Shown piece after piece: positions 37,191 through 48,834 of a stretch of DNA of 64,000 nt. The notes under the pieces were generated by a model. That model was not told where the DNA came from, ran no database searches, and saw nothing but the letters and a program-made list of their open reading frames with translations. This stretch comes from Linum tenue. Taxonomy: Eukaryota > Streptophyta > Magnoliopsida > Malpighiales > Linaceae. The position numbers and the translations under genes were made by a program. Where the stretch lies: positions 23,843,633 to 23,907,632 of the forward strand of contig CAMGYJ010000009.1 in the NCBI GenBank assembly GCA_946122785.1, read 5' to 3'. Positions within the stretch are counted from its first letter, which is position 1, and each line of letters begins with the position of its first letter.

Positions 37191-37208
37191 TCCCCGGCAA
37201 CGGCGCCA
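37191..37208 (-). other. Primer-binding site, tRNA-Asp type
   Basis: On the minus strand it reads TGGCGCCGTTGCCGGGGA, complementary to the 3' end of plant tRNA-Asp, the usual primer of Athila/Tat elements. It begins 7 bases after the end of the 5' LTR (37216). Confidence 0.9.
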
Positions 37209-37215
37209 AAAAGTT

Positions 37216-38787
37216 TGATCACTTCAATCCGTGCGGGTTTTTGTCAGAGGTTTGCACTTATCCACAACTACCCCATCCTAGGACAATTTTAACCTAGAAC
37301 GGCTTTGTCGTATAGTGGTAATCAAGGTCGGATTCTACCCGAGTCCCGGTACCCTAGCCTACTTCCGACCTAGTTGTTAGTTACTTAATCGATTTTTGAT
37401 GTTTCGAGTGGAGGATATAAGAAAACTCTAGTCTAAGGATTGATCACGGTTAAAAACAGGTAATTCAGGCACTAATCCTCCCTCTATCTTAGAGTCACTA
37501 TGCATATATAGATATCTAGGGTCATCGAATGTGGTGAGTGAGCTCTTTTCTGTGGGCCTTAATTATTATCCACGCGTCTCGGAGTACGCCTCCCCTAAAC
37601 CCATGTTCCAGTCACCTTGATCTAGTCTATCGTATCTGGGGCATTAAGTTTATGGCTCATTTCAATGGACACTATCCACCGTCCACACCGAGGTTTTATC
37701 TCGAGTTTCACCTAGGAAAGCCACCTATAGCAGGGGTACGGTCGCCTCGACCACTATAGGTCCCCATTCATAAATCTAACCTAAACTCGCTAGATGGCGC
37801 ATACCCGTCTAACCTTAGAACTCCATACCCAATGCGGTAGCATAAAGCAGGCTAAGAGGGAAGAGTAGTGCCAATTGCCCAAGTGTCATCATTTAGGAAA
37901 GAGTGGCATTAAAATCAACTAGGCAAACACATTCATTCATTCAAACCCTTAAACATCTATATATACAAAGTAAACCCTAAAACTAGGGTTTGGGATTTAA
38001 ACCCCTAGTAACTTAGATGACTACTCCACAAAGGAGGGAAGAAGATACATGGTAGAAATATAAGAAGACTTGAATTGGGGAAGATCCTCCTTGCTCCTAG
38101 CTCCTCCTTCTTCTCCTTCTCTTCTCCTTCCTTCAGCTTCTCTCTCTTCTCTCTCTCTAGAACCAGAAAATTTATCTCAAAATCAGCTCCCTTAAAATGG
38201 TGAAAGGGGTCTTCTTATTTATAGTCACTCTGAACACGGGGAAGTTTGTGGCCTGAGGAAAGAAGATCGTGGATGGGATCTTTGGCCTCTGGGCCGTGAT
38301 CTCAAAACGCAGTCATCGAGGCCTGAGGAAAGAGGAAGATCGCGGGCTAACTTCGTAGACGCGATCCGCCAGTCGCGACCATGATCTTTCTCGCGGGTAA
38401 TATGAGCGTTGGCCGTGATGCAACTGGGGAAACTCTATGTTTCTTCAAGGGTCCCTCCATGCGAAGTTCGCGCCCTAAGCCTCCAAGATCGCGGTCGCGA
38501 TCTTTAGCTTCCGAGCAGTGATCTTCAGCTGGCCTTCACGGCTTGTTATCCAGGCCGGTATATTTGGCTTCTAGGCACGATTTTTAGCTGCATGTCCCTT
38601 CTCTACACTCGTGACCTTGTTTTGTACCTAATTTGTACATATCGACAATTAGACCATAGAATCACATCGAAATCGAATAGGAACGCAATAGGGATGTATT
38701 TAACGATGTTCAAGCATTTAAACACATGAATTGGCACAAAACATATCTAGATATGTAAGGTAAATAACACCAAATTTGATGTTATCA
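37216..38787 (-). repeat. 5' LTR of the minus-strand Athila/Tat-like element
   Basis: On the minus strand it starts TGATAACATCAAATTTGG and ends TGATCA. A TATA-like box (complement of ttatttatag, 38215-38224) lies about 565 bases from its start. The U3 part just upstream (about 38255-38590) carries repeated gatcgcgg, tcgcgatc and related near-palindromes. Confidence 0.85.
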
Positions 38788-40534
38788 TATAGGATTTGTA
38801 TTCTTATATTGATGAATTGAATACAAAATTATCATCTCTAAATTGATTGCATATATCTGAGTTGTATGCAGGGCCGGCCCACAATATTCGGAAGCCCTGT
38901 TCGAAAATAAAAAACGTGGCCTCAAATTTTTTCCCCCAAAATGTTCTCTGTTTTTTTTAGGCTTACAATTACCTAATTCAAATTTTTTAGTTTACATAAT
39001 TAAAATTTTGTAAATTAAAAATGATTGCTTACAGTTGTATGATTGCTTCAGGGAAGTTGTTTTTATGATCCTTCTGTTTTTTTACTGTAACATTAAAAAA
39101 AAATCAAAAGGATTTGACACGTAGGTGTGCGTGCATCTACAACGTTTATAAAAAAAGGTTTATCTATGACAAGGACACAATTAGTTGGAATACATCTACA
39201 ATGTCCTTGAATTTGAGAGTTAAAGAGAGGCAAGAAGTTGGAGGTCACTTATCTCTCCGTTGTTTCCATCTGTAATTGGATGAATAAGTTAATTTTGCGT
39301 GACAATGTACTCATAGGCGCGTAAAATTATCGGATAGTCAGTCAAAGTTTTGCAATCGTTGAATGAACATTATGGCACAAAATTGTAATGTGTTCATCCA
39401 ATTGTCACGAAACGTCTACTCACTATCTAATGATCCTACACGCTTATGAGTTATGACTACACTCTCAAATATAGACGGCGAGAGCCATATCCAAATTGTA
39501 GTTGAGCAGAATGGTGAATTTATATAATGATTTTCCTTGAGAAATAATCGATCATGTGTGGTGTTGATGTGATCAGATGATGAGCACTTGTTGTACAACC
39601 CCTTCCGCACAAATCATTATCAACCAGTTGGAGACTTGGAGTAGTCTACGATCATGTTTTCCCACAACCCTACCATTAGGCCTTGTTTTGTCTAACCTTT
39701 GATTTTTTCACCATAATAAACTCAAACCCGTTTGAAAATTTGGAACTGCAACGTTCAAATGTTTAACCAAAACAGGAAATTGGGCCTCCAAAACGTACGG
39801 ACGCCACAAAGAGGGTATTAGGTGGGAAAAGAGGACGTGTCACTGCGAAAGTCTTATATAAGGTGTAATTAACGAATTTCATTTGTGTTTGATGGAGAAA
39901 ATGACAGGAGATGAGATTGAGCAAAGTCTATAAAGATTTGAGGGTTTATCCCCTCTCCTCACACGTTTGATCATAAATAATCATTTATGGTAAATATCTA
40001 CCTCATAATCTTTACTTTCGTTTTAGTTTTTTTTTTTTTTTACGAACGTGATTTAATTTAAGTTTAGTTTTATTGTTAGGTGTTATTTAATAGATTAGAA
40101 TCTGAGATCAGGTTAAAGAGTGATGATTAGAATTGGAATCCTTTCTCATATGAAACATTAGAACAATATTATGGTTTAGCTTTCTTCGTTGAAATGCTGT
40201 ATAGTGTATACCAACAAGATCCAAACATGTTGGTAATAGAATTTTAATAAAAAAATCAATGATTATTGGTTGCTTGATAGAAGATTTACGTTAATATGTA
40301 AGTAAGTCTTTAAAAATTAGGTTAAGCAATCTGTATAATAGCGTCCTATACTAAATTCAAAGAGTTATAAACAATGATATTTGGATAAGAATGAGTCGAT
40401 TTACTGGTAATTTAACCCAATTATTATGATTTATAAGTATTTAACTACACCTAAGTGAATTCAGTTGCACTCTTAATTGTTTTTGGTGTGGTGGATAAAC
40501 CTCGGGCCCTGATTTTCTAGTCCCAAATCCATAG
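38788..40534. other. Unassigned AT-rich region
   Basis: The word gcagggccggccc at 38868-38880 looks like a transposon terminus, but I found no partner. No coding frame is convincing. Confidence 0.35.
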
Positions 40535-40543
40535 TTTAATTTA

Positions 40544-41715
40544 GGGTTAATATTTTCGTATGGCCTGAACTTTGACCAAAGTAAACATCCTGGCCAATCT
40601 TTTCGATCTATAACATTCTGGCCCGAACTATACACCAAAGTAAACAATTTGGCCAAATCAGACTTTTGACCGTTAACTTGGACGGTCAAACGCGTGACCG
40701 TTAGTCAACGCGCCATGTCACCGCCAACTCAGCAATAAAAAATTAAAAAAAAATTAATTTCCACCTAGCCAAAAGTCTGATTTGGTCAACGCGGAGGTTC
40801 TTCACCCAAAGGGACTCCTCCCCCCGCCTCCGCTCCTGCTCCGGCCGGGAATATATGGAGAGAATCCAGCTACGATTTCCTGGAAGGAATGGATAAAGAC
40901 AGGAAGAAGGAGAAGCAGCCCGAGGGCGGCGCCGATGGGAGCGGGAGCTACAGATTCGATTTCAATCCGGCTCAGAGAGGCAATACTACTGGAGTTCCGG
41001 AGGATCCGACGTCGAAGCTCATTGGGTAGTTCCTGCACAAGCAGCAGGCGTCGGGGGAGTTCTGTTTGGATATGGATTTGGAGATGGCGGAGCTTCAGAA
41101 CGGGAACGACAACAACAACGACGGTCTGCATCACCTCCGGCATCTCGCTCCGGTTTCCGAGTCGCCCGTGTCGGTTCACCAGCGAGTCTCGTTCGAGTCG
41201 AGCGAGTCGATTAGGAGGAGGCAGGCGAGCAGGTTCAAGGAGTCTCTAGGGATTCAATCGAACGCCGGGAGTCCTGCTGCTGGTGGTGATGGAGGAGGAG
41301 GAGGGGAGGTTTTGAGGTGCAGTTCTCGAGAAGGTGTTGGTTCGTTTTCTAGCCAGTCGTCGTTTAAGAGGAAGTCGAATTTGTTTAAGGAGAAGACGAA
41401 GTCGAGATTGATGGATCCACCGCAGCATCAGCAGCAGCCGGAGAAATCCGGACGGATGCCCGCCGGTAAGTCCGGGCAGTTAAATGGGCTAGGTGGAAAT
41501 TAATTTTTTTTTAAATTTTTTATTGCTGAGTTGGCGGTGACATGGCGCGTTGACTAACGGTCAACGCGTTTGACCGTCCAAGTTAACGGTCAAAAGTCTG
41601 ATTTGGCCAAATTGTTTACTTTGGTGTATAGTTCGGGCCAAAATGTTATAGATCGAAAAGATTGGCCAGGATGTTTACTTTGGTCAAAGTTCAGGCCATA
41701 CGAAAATATTAACCC
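40544..41715. mobile_element. Pack-MULE carrying a mechanosensitive-channel gene fragment
   Basis: Terminal inverted repeats of about 227 bp (40544-40770 and 41487-41715) begin GGGTTAATATTTTCGTATGG and are nearly identical. The flanks are a perfect 9-bp duplication tttaattta (40535-40543 and 41716-41724), the Mutator signature. Instead of a transposase, the 716-bp interior is GC-rich and codes a fragment of an MSL protein (separate entry). This fits the definition of a Pack-MULE: a non-autonomous Mutator-like element with captured host sequence. The well-kept TIRs and duplication suggest a fairly recent insertion. Confidence 0.93.
40889..41503 (+). pseudogene. Captured N-terminal fragment of an MSL mechanosensitive ion channel gene
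   Basis: From ATG at 40889 the frame codes a Gly/Lys/Glu-rich start (MDKDRKKEKQPEGG), SKLIG then a TAG stop (41027-41029) where CAG for Gln would fit, then FLHKQQASGEFCLDMDLEM, RVSFESSESIRRRQASRFKE, EVLRCSSREGVGSF, RKSNLFKEKTKSRLMDPP and PEKSGRMPAGKSGQL. The SKLIGQFL, LDMDLEM and TKSRL.DPP blocks are the conserved cytosolic N-terminus of the plant MSL4-10 group (MscS-like channels of the plasma membrane). The membrane segments and MscS domain are absent: the copy ends where the right TIR starts. One stop apart, the frame is open over about 200 codons. It is not expected to make a working channel. Confidence 0.85.
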
Positions 41716-41724
41716 TTTAATTTA

Positions 41725-42883
41725 AGAGAAAAGAAGAGTTGACCATTGAGATTGGCCGGAGCTAATCCATGTAAATCTAATGGTCAGATCATCTGGAGTA
41801 TACTATATATACTCCTGGAGATATACCACTAGTGAGATATCTCTATCTAGACCATGAATTAAATCGAGTTTGGGGTGTGATACTATACCCTAACCTCTAA
41901 TGGATAAACCCCAGGCAGCGATTTTCTAAACCCCAACCCGAAGTTTGATTTAATTAAAAAAAAAATTGACTGTTGAGATCGGCCGGAGCTCATCTAAGTA
42001 CATCTAACGGCTAGATCACCTGGCATATAGTATACGCCTGACGTACACCAGTCATCACCATATATATATATACTCATGAGCACCACACAAATAATGAAAT
42101 CTAAAAAATGTCTAGTAATACTTTTTTTGTCATAGATAAGTGTATATTGTCATAAATAGGTGTACAATGCAGTATGCTTACAAATATGTAGTAAATGAAA
42201 TAATCAAATGCGGCGGTTGATAGCTAATCAATCTGCCGATAAAAGAGCCTTTTTAGCCAATAAATGGGCAGATCCTAAAAAATGCAACAAAGGATATAGC
42301 GGGTACACAACACGCGCCAAAACCAGAGAAGCCGGAGGAGATATCATCCTTGCCAATAGCAAAAGCAGAGCAGGTTCTCATGCAACACACAAACAAAAGA
42401 AAAATGACGGGCCGAAGCCAACGCGGCCCAAATATCTGCACCCCGATCCATTCCTTGAATAATGGACATCTAGAAGCTTTGTTAACCATGCACCCCTTCA
42501 TCATATGAGGATAAGTACAATGCAAGATAGGCGTACACGTGCCGAATATGAACTTCGGTAGTTTGTCCTTGTCGAAGCAAAATCAAAGCGCCAATTCGCT
42601 GCAAAAATAGCAAAAGAAAAAGAAACTAGTAGCTCATGTTAAGATAAAAACAAGCATAGCCTAAGAATAGCTAAGCTTCCTGCCGCCCCACCGCTTGCCA
42701 GAAGATAAAGATACCACCGCTTGCCTGAAGATAAGGAAGCCACCTGACAGCAGGAAAAGAATAAGCAACCAAGGCACTCGTGCCTGTGCAACAAACGTAA
42801 GCATTCCGATGAAGAGCACGCCGGAGACCCTGCTTTGTATGTTGTAATAAGGAGAATGGAGATAAAGCTGCTTCCTTGTGATA
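41725..42883. other. Spacer with a diverged copy of the Pack-MULE target region
   Basis: The words ggataaacc, gattttcta and gtttaattta before the Pack-MULE, and gagttgaccattgagat with ggccggagct after it, recur in one piece at about 41902-41990 without an insertion. The target therefore lies in a duplicated segment. The rest (42200-42880) shows no clear gene; frames at 42208-42462 (plus) and 42253-42525 (minus) are unrecognised. Confidence 0.5.
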
Positions 42884-45800
42884 TGATCTCAAAAACCCTC
42901 TTCCAACATTCTTGCTTGATTGCTAAAGAAGCTACTCTTACTCACTTGAAGGAAATGGAATTTTGGCCAAGTCATGAGACTTTTTCAGGTAGCCCTCTTG
43001 ACGAGCATGGTTTGGGAGAATGGCTTGATGGAAATTGGATTGGAAGGGTTTGTGTTGAAGCTTGTAAGTTCCTCTACAACTATGAGTGTCTGGAAACTCG
43101 AGGCAAGCCTGAGAGGAACCTGTTTCAAGCTCGACAACATCCTCTGACGACACAGGCAAACTGCCTAGAATTTCCTAAGGCATTGGGCCGTTGCAGGAAG
43201 GCTAATTTGAAGGACAAGACGCGATGACTGGAGGGGAGTCTCAGTTCAAGGATCACACCACATGAAAGCCTGTGTTTTCTACTACAGAAACAAGGTATTG
43301 GGTTATCAAATCGGCAACTGGAGGATGGAAAACGAGAGGCTCAAAGATAGCATCAAGACCAGTTTCTTACTTGCGTTTTAAATTTCTGTGTTACATTAGG
43401 ATTTGAACTGTTTTTGCTTTCTTTGTTTATTTCGGTTTCCTTTGTACTTTAGGTTGTTTGTAAGGGTCTATTTAAGACCTACGAAGGGATTGTAATCACC
43501 AGTTGAGAATTAATTGAGATTAAACCCTAAAACTAAGTCTTCGTAGCTAGTCTTTGGTTTAGAGTTGGGCCGAGAAAACCAAGCTCGAATCTGTTCTTGT
43601 ATCGATCAAAATCACCTTGATCGTGGGCGAGCTTCGACGTATACTCTCTGAGCCTTCCTCCAGGTGTAGGATTGCATAAGAGTTCCACCCTTTTTCCTTG
43701 TAAAATTATCATTAGCAACTGGGTTTCGTGGGCGAGTGGCAGAGCTTGTCTTCCAAGTTCGGTTCACTACAAGAAAACTAGCCTCTAGACGCAAATAATT
43801 AGACGCAATTGTTGTATTGGTCTCTATAGCTAAACTTTAGAAGCAAATATATCATTTGTCTCAGTAGATGAAATTATTTGTCTCTACAAGCAAATTTAAT
43901 AGTCTTTAAAGACAAATACAAATGTTGCTCATACTTATGTCATATAGAGACAAATTTAATAATATCTAGATGCAAATATAAATGCTCCTAATACATATAT
44001 CAAATAGACGCAAATCTAATAGTATTTAGAGACAAATACAAATGTCTCTTATAATTATGTCACATGGAGACAAATGTCATAATCTTTGGAGACAAATATA
44101 AATGTCACTAATAATTATATCATATGAAGAAAATTTTAATAGTATTTAGAGACAAATATAAATGTTACTTATACCCATATCATATATATACTAATTAGAG
44201 ACAAATACATATGTTCCTAAAACACTAATTTGAATTGGTGGTGTTGTGTAGATTTAAGTAATGAGGAGATGATTAGAAGCAAATGTAATATAATCGGAAT
44301 CAAATATAATTGATACCTAACCTAACATGACTACGTAAAGAAAAATAAAGAATAAAAAACAGTTGCAACCGGAAGGAGGAAGGGACAAAGATAATTATTA
44401 AAGAAACAAAAAAAAACTATTATGAATAATATGTGGATGTCGATTGCCCACATAGCCCAACTACCACCTTATTCCTATCTTAATTAATTGGGACTCTACA
44501 CTCAATGGCTATAAAAGGAAAGTTATGGAAGAAGGAAAGATACACCACAACAAGCTCACATTCTCTTCTCTCTATCTATTCTACATGTTGTATAGGTGTA
44601 CTATGCTTCCGAGAGTATGGAATAAAAGCGGTGTTACTCTTTCTCCTCTACTTCGTGTTAATGGTGTTGTTTATCCATCTCTGGAATAATTATTTATAAC
44701 AAAAACATTGTTTATCTTCATTTTAGGATGGGCAGGACTTCAAACTTATTGGAGCAGTATTTTGAAAATTTAATTTAAAGAGCTTTGGAGCGCAAAATAG
44801 AGCTAAGAAACCCTGTGTATGCATTATCTAGAATCTAGACCGTTTATTTATATTGACATGAATCTGGACCGCTGCTAGGAGATCACCCTAGTATAATCAT
44901 AAGGATAATAAAACCCTCTATCAGTTACAGCCGACGGCCCCTCTCTCGAACTCTCTACCAAGGCTCTGCTTGCCTTCTTCCACAACATGTGTTGTTTCAT
45001 CTTCTTCTCACTCATCTTCTTCTCACCTTAAGCATAACGGATTCACTTTGAGACTTTCTCTTTTCATGTTATTATATCTGAGATTTGTGTGGATTCTAGT
45101 CTCATATTTTTTGAATGTTTTACAACTTTCTGGGTTCGTATATTTCGACGAGGTGCTAACAACCTAACAACGTTTCCTCCTCCTCCCTCAGATTTTGTCA
45201 ATCCCCAGCGCCAATGCATCCAGATCGCCGTTTGTACTCTTTTCACCTTTCTGCATCCAGGTGGTGAATCTCCTCAGATATTTGCAGCAACAATCAACGT
45301 TGATCTAGACTCCGACACCCAGCCTTCGTCGTCGGATTGCTCCAGAGAATGGAAAAACAGTGGCGTGGAGGAGATTTGGTCGTGGTCTGTCAGTGATAGC
45401 CGAGTCACCAGCGTGGGCGAGATGATTAGCCTAGTAAATCTAGTAGAAGCAATGTATTCTTGGTGTATTGGGTGTATTTATGTTTTTTATACACAATGTA
45501 TTCATGTATTTTAGAAATAAGTGTAATAAAAATTTATTAATAAAATTTAAATTTTTATTTTGTCTTTGTAAAATTGAATGGTGTGGGCATTCTTTATTTT
45601 CCACCAAAAAAATTAGTAAACTGATTAAAATTGAATCAAAATTGTCGCTAAATGTAATAATAAAGCAAAAACATTTCTCTCTAAAACCAAATAAGAAAAT
45701 AAATGATAGGGTTTTTATAGTGGAATTAGAATAAAAAAGATTTGACTCTCGTTCCTCAATTAGAAACAAATATTATTTGGATCTATATTTGCTTCTAAAG

Positions 45801-45957
45801 AGAATTAGAGACAGAGGCGTCCGATGCAAATAAACTATTTGCTTCAAAAGATATACATAAACAAATAAATGGCTTTTACATGAAAACAATCTTTGCCTCT
45901 ATAGCTAGGTTTTCTTGTAGTGGTTGGTACAATTAATACCTTGCTTGGGTGTTATCA
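42884..45957 (+). repeat. 5' LTR of the gag-protease gypsy element, interrupted by a CACTA element
   Basis: Homologous to the LTR at 58240-59444. It holds about 65 bases (near 43565-43630) that the 3' LTR lacks, and lacks the MITE found there. The CACTA insertion at 43765 splits it about 190 bases before the primer site when the insert is counted out. Leftover LTR sequence resumes at 45923. Confidence 0.75.
43765..45922. mobile_element. Non-autonomous CACTA element in the 5' LTR
   Basis: Ends are CACTACAAGAAAACTAGCC and the complement ggctc...ttttcttgtagtg, with TSD gtt on each side (43762-43764 and 45923-45925). The 3' LTR of the host element shows the empty site (ttcggttggtac at about 59407-59418), confirming the borders. 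Subterminal arrays of gagacaaat(a/t) words (43800-44220, and inverted near 45770-45900) are typical of CACTA elements. No transposase is present. A frame at 45089-45514 (plus) sits behind an intron-like acceptor (cctccctcag, 45181-45190) and might be captured sequence, but I do not recognise it. Confidence 0.92.
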
Positions 45958-45959
45958 AG

Positions 45960-45972
45960 TGGTAATCAGAGC
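45960..45972 (+). other. Primer-binding site, tRNA-iMet type (one extra base)
   Basis: tggtaatcagagc closely follows the 5' LTR. The usual plant initiator-tRNA-Met site is tggtatcagagc; here one extra a is present. Confidence 0.75.
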
Positions 45973-45984
45973 CCGGTTCACCTC

Positions 45985-47826
45985 AGTGGACAGGACGAAA
46001 GACGACGTTGCGGGAGTGATTCATTGGACAAGGTCTAAAGGACCTGTTTCCAGCGAGTCTGCCCTTCGACGGCGAAAACCAGAAGAAGACTCCAACGAGC
46101 CGAAACAAGTGGACGAGGCCCCCATGGATGGCCAATTCAATACAACGGAGTTTCTACAGACCATAACGGCTCAGATTGGCGCAATTTTCTAGATGCAATT
46201 CAATAAGCTTGAACGCCAGATGGAACAGCAGGAGCGGAGGCTTGATGCTCTGTCTCAGGCGTTGCTATAAGTAGAACACGCAGCAGAGGCTGCTCGAAAC
46301 AGAGAAACAGGGGCTGACCAAGAACAAGGAAGCCAGGAGCTCGTGGCTCGGATAGAGGAACTTGAGCAGCAGTTGGTGACGATCACTCCCTAGCAAGGTC
46401 GCCGACATCAACAGTGTCATGGTAATCAGGGGAGGCCGCCAGAGACAGAGTCGGCAATCCCTGCTGGAATTAAATTGGCAACTCTAACTTTTCAGGGGAA
46501 CTCTAAATGTTGCATCGTACCTTTATTGGGAGAGAAAAATTCTCATGATCTTTAGGTGCGGCCAATTCACCGAACAGCAGAAAGTGGCTATGGCGACTTA
46601 CGAATTCTCAGAATATGCAGCTCAGTGGTGGGAACAACTCCAACTCCGTCGAAGACGAAATCACCAAGCACATGTAACTACGTGGGACGAGTTGCGTGGA
46701 CTGATGAGGGATCGCTTTGTTCCGGGATATTTTCAACGAGACCTCTACGACCCATTGCAGGGCATTCGACAAGGAACGAGGAGCTTCGAAGAGTACTTTC
46801 GAGAGCTCGAGTTGCTCTTGATGCTGGCTGATCTGCGTGAAGACAGGAAGGCGACAATTTCCAGATTTCTTCACGGGTTGATTCGTGAAATTCGACATGA
46901 GGTTGAGCTACGACCTTTTGTCGAACTTGAAGAGGTTGTTCACCACGCAATTAATGTGGAGAAGCAGCAAAAATCCTCTACTAGACGAAGGTTTACAAGT
47001 GCTAAATCTGCTGCTGAGGTTCCTGCCGAACTTACTCTGTCCCAATCTAAGCCAGAAGTATCCAAATTTGCATCACGAAGCGCTCCGAGCAATCAAGAAC
47101 GAACAGGGAGCTCTAGTCGGTCGATTCAATGTTTCAAATGCTACGGCAGGGAACATAAGGCCAATCAATGCCAAAACATTAAGGCAATGATTTTGCGAGA
47201 CGGCGAGTACGTCTTTGACGATGAAGCTAGGCATAAGAAGAAGGACGACGGCTCCTCGGATGATGAAGTCGATGAAGAAATTGAAGCCGAGAAGTGTCCT
47301 TTTCTGTCTGGCATGAACCTCAGGGATTTGACAGTGGAAGGTGATACCGAAGACGACCAGTGCACCAACCTCTTCCACACGAGGTGCTTGGTCCATGGTA
47401 GGTGTCTGTCAATGGTCATCGATGGGGGCAGTTGCGCGAACGTAATTAGCCATGATGTTGTTAAACAACTGGGGTTAGCAACAATTAAACACCCTGACCC
47501 CTACGGATTGCATTGGCTTAATGACTATGGCTCGATCAAAGTAACAAAGCAAGCTCGAGTTGCTTTTGGGATCCTACAAGGATGAGTTGTTGTTTGATGT
47601 CGTGCCAATGCAAGCTGCCCATATCTTGCTAGGGAGACCCTGGCAATTTGATCGAGCGATAACCAACAATGGAGGCACGAATTGTCATAAATTCAAGTTC
47701 GGTGGAACAAACGTTGTGCTAAAGCCTTTGTCTCTATCGGAGGCTCGCTCTGATCAATTGAAGTTGGTTGCACATCGGACTAAGAATGGCATTCCACACA
47801 AGGAGGCAAGGAAAGGGTTGATTTAG
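45985..47826 (+). pseudogene. Gag and protease of the plus-strand gypsy element
   Basis: The N-terminal part (45985-46400) has a coiled-coil-like Gln/Glu-rich region (KLERQMEQQERRLDALSQAL) broken by several stops. The retrotransposon gag domain follows (ASYLYWERKIL, EFSEYAAQWWEQL, TWDELRGLMRDRFVPGYFQR, LQGIRQGTRSFEEYFRELEL, about 46510-46960), then a CCHC zinc knuckle CFKCYGREHKANQC (about 47130) and the protease with its active site VIDGGSCANVIS (about 47415). After a frameshift at 47575 the protease C-terminus reads DVVPMQAAHILLGRPWQFDR. The longest frame (46545-47585) is still open for 346 codons. Similarity to pol ends after 47800. Confidence 0.88.
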
Positions 47827-48332
47827 GCACCGGTCGGTTCATGATGACGGCCTTGAGGCGAGAAAAACTTTGACGATCAAGCTCCGCGAACAACCCCTGT
47901 TTCCCGGCGACGTCGAGACAGGGCAGGAGAGAGGGTCCATTGGGTGGAACGCCTGGGAGCACTCTGGCCCAACCCCAGAAGCCCGACGCGTTCCCTCGAA
48001 CCTAGGAAAGCTTTTCCCTTGATCAATTGGAGCCATCTTTGTTTGTTTTGCAGGATCACAGTCACGCTCCAACCCCTCAGCTCGAACTCAAACACAAGCA
48101 AGATACACCTGAATGGGTTGGGGAGTCTGGCGATGAATCGACCGAAGCGGCTGATGCAGAATTGTCGAGGGTAATCCCAGAAAGTTGTAGGAAGCTTCAG
48201 TTACGGCCGCTGATCGCTGAGGAAGTAACGCCCAAATTGAAATCGACTGACCTGGGCACCAAAAATTTTAATGCGGTAGGTGGCGGGAAAACAAGTGACA
48301 TTGAATTCGCGATGATGGTGCTACCTCAATGC
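47827..48332 (+). other. Tail of the gypsy element before the large CACTA insertion
   Basis: Non-pol sequence with a T-rich stretch ending in an acceptor-like tttgtttgttttgcag (48038-48053), followed by an open frame (48027-48413) whose product I do not recognise. It continues past the insertion at 57994 (reading LPQWLEQVQEPIGG). Confidence 0.4.
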
Positions 48333-48834
48333 CACTACAAAAAAGACTGGCAGATGTTACCAGACGATTGGCGTCACAAAAGGCCTTTTCTCATCACAAT
48401 AGGGTTATTTTGACGAAATACGGTCGTTGGTGGGTCGTGGGGTAAAGGTCCCTTGCTAATAGTTTAAATTTACTTGCGTCAGAAAATCATACATTTGTGA
48501 CAATTATTTTTTGTCATTATGCAAAATATCGTGATCAGAAAAGAAATGTACTTAACGAAATTGTTTGACCAAATATATTTTTAAGGGATAAAATATTTTT
48601 TGTGAGGAGTAAATTTTGTTAGATAAACTATAATTGAGGAAAATGTGTTTGTTAGTAAATAAAAAATTCGTTAATAAAAAATGACATCTTTTTCGAAAAT
48701 ACCCTTTGTACGTTTTGACCACAGTTGTTTGTCGTAAAAGAACATTTTTTGCGAGGGTTAATTATGGTCCTAAATTACCCTTGTGGTATTTACAATTAAT
48801 ATCTTGCGTCACTAAAAACTATTCCTAATAATTG

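Larger units (their letters stand above)
28722..38787 (-). mobile_element. Complete Athila/Tat-like LTR retrotransposon lacking RT and integrase
   Basis: The two LTRs are direct repeats of about 1.56 kb (28722-30280 and 37216-38787). A tRNA-Asp type primer site adjoins the right LTR and a polypurine tract adjoins the left one, so the element runs on the minus strand. Internal order is gag (36891 to about 35380), protease (about 35343 to 34546), then an env-position ORF-like region (about 33300 to 31900). The roughly 1.2 kb between protease and ORF holds no trace of reverse transcriptase, RNase H or integrase, which normally need about 2.5-3 kb. The coding parts have many stops. I could not find a clean 5-bp target duplication (right flank tatag, left flank unclear), so the left border is approximate. 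Confidence 0.85.

Noticed and set aside
38868..38880. gcagggccggccc as the end of a transposon
   Set aside because: No opposite terminus or target duplication could be found within the flanking spacer.
47827..48413. Integrase or chromodomain end of the plus-strand gypsy element
   Set aside because: The reading around the join (LPQWLEQVQEPIGG) is only vaguely like such a tail; no HHCC or DDE pattern is visible.
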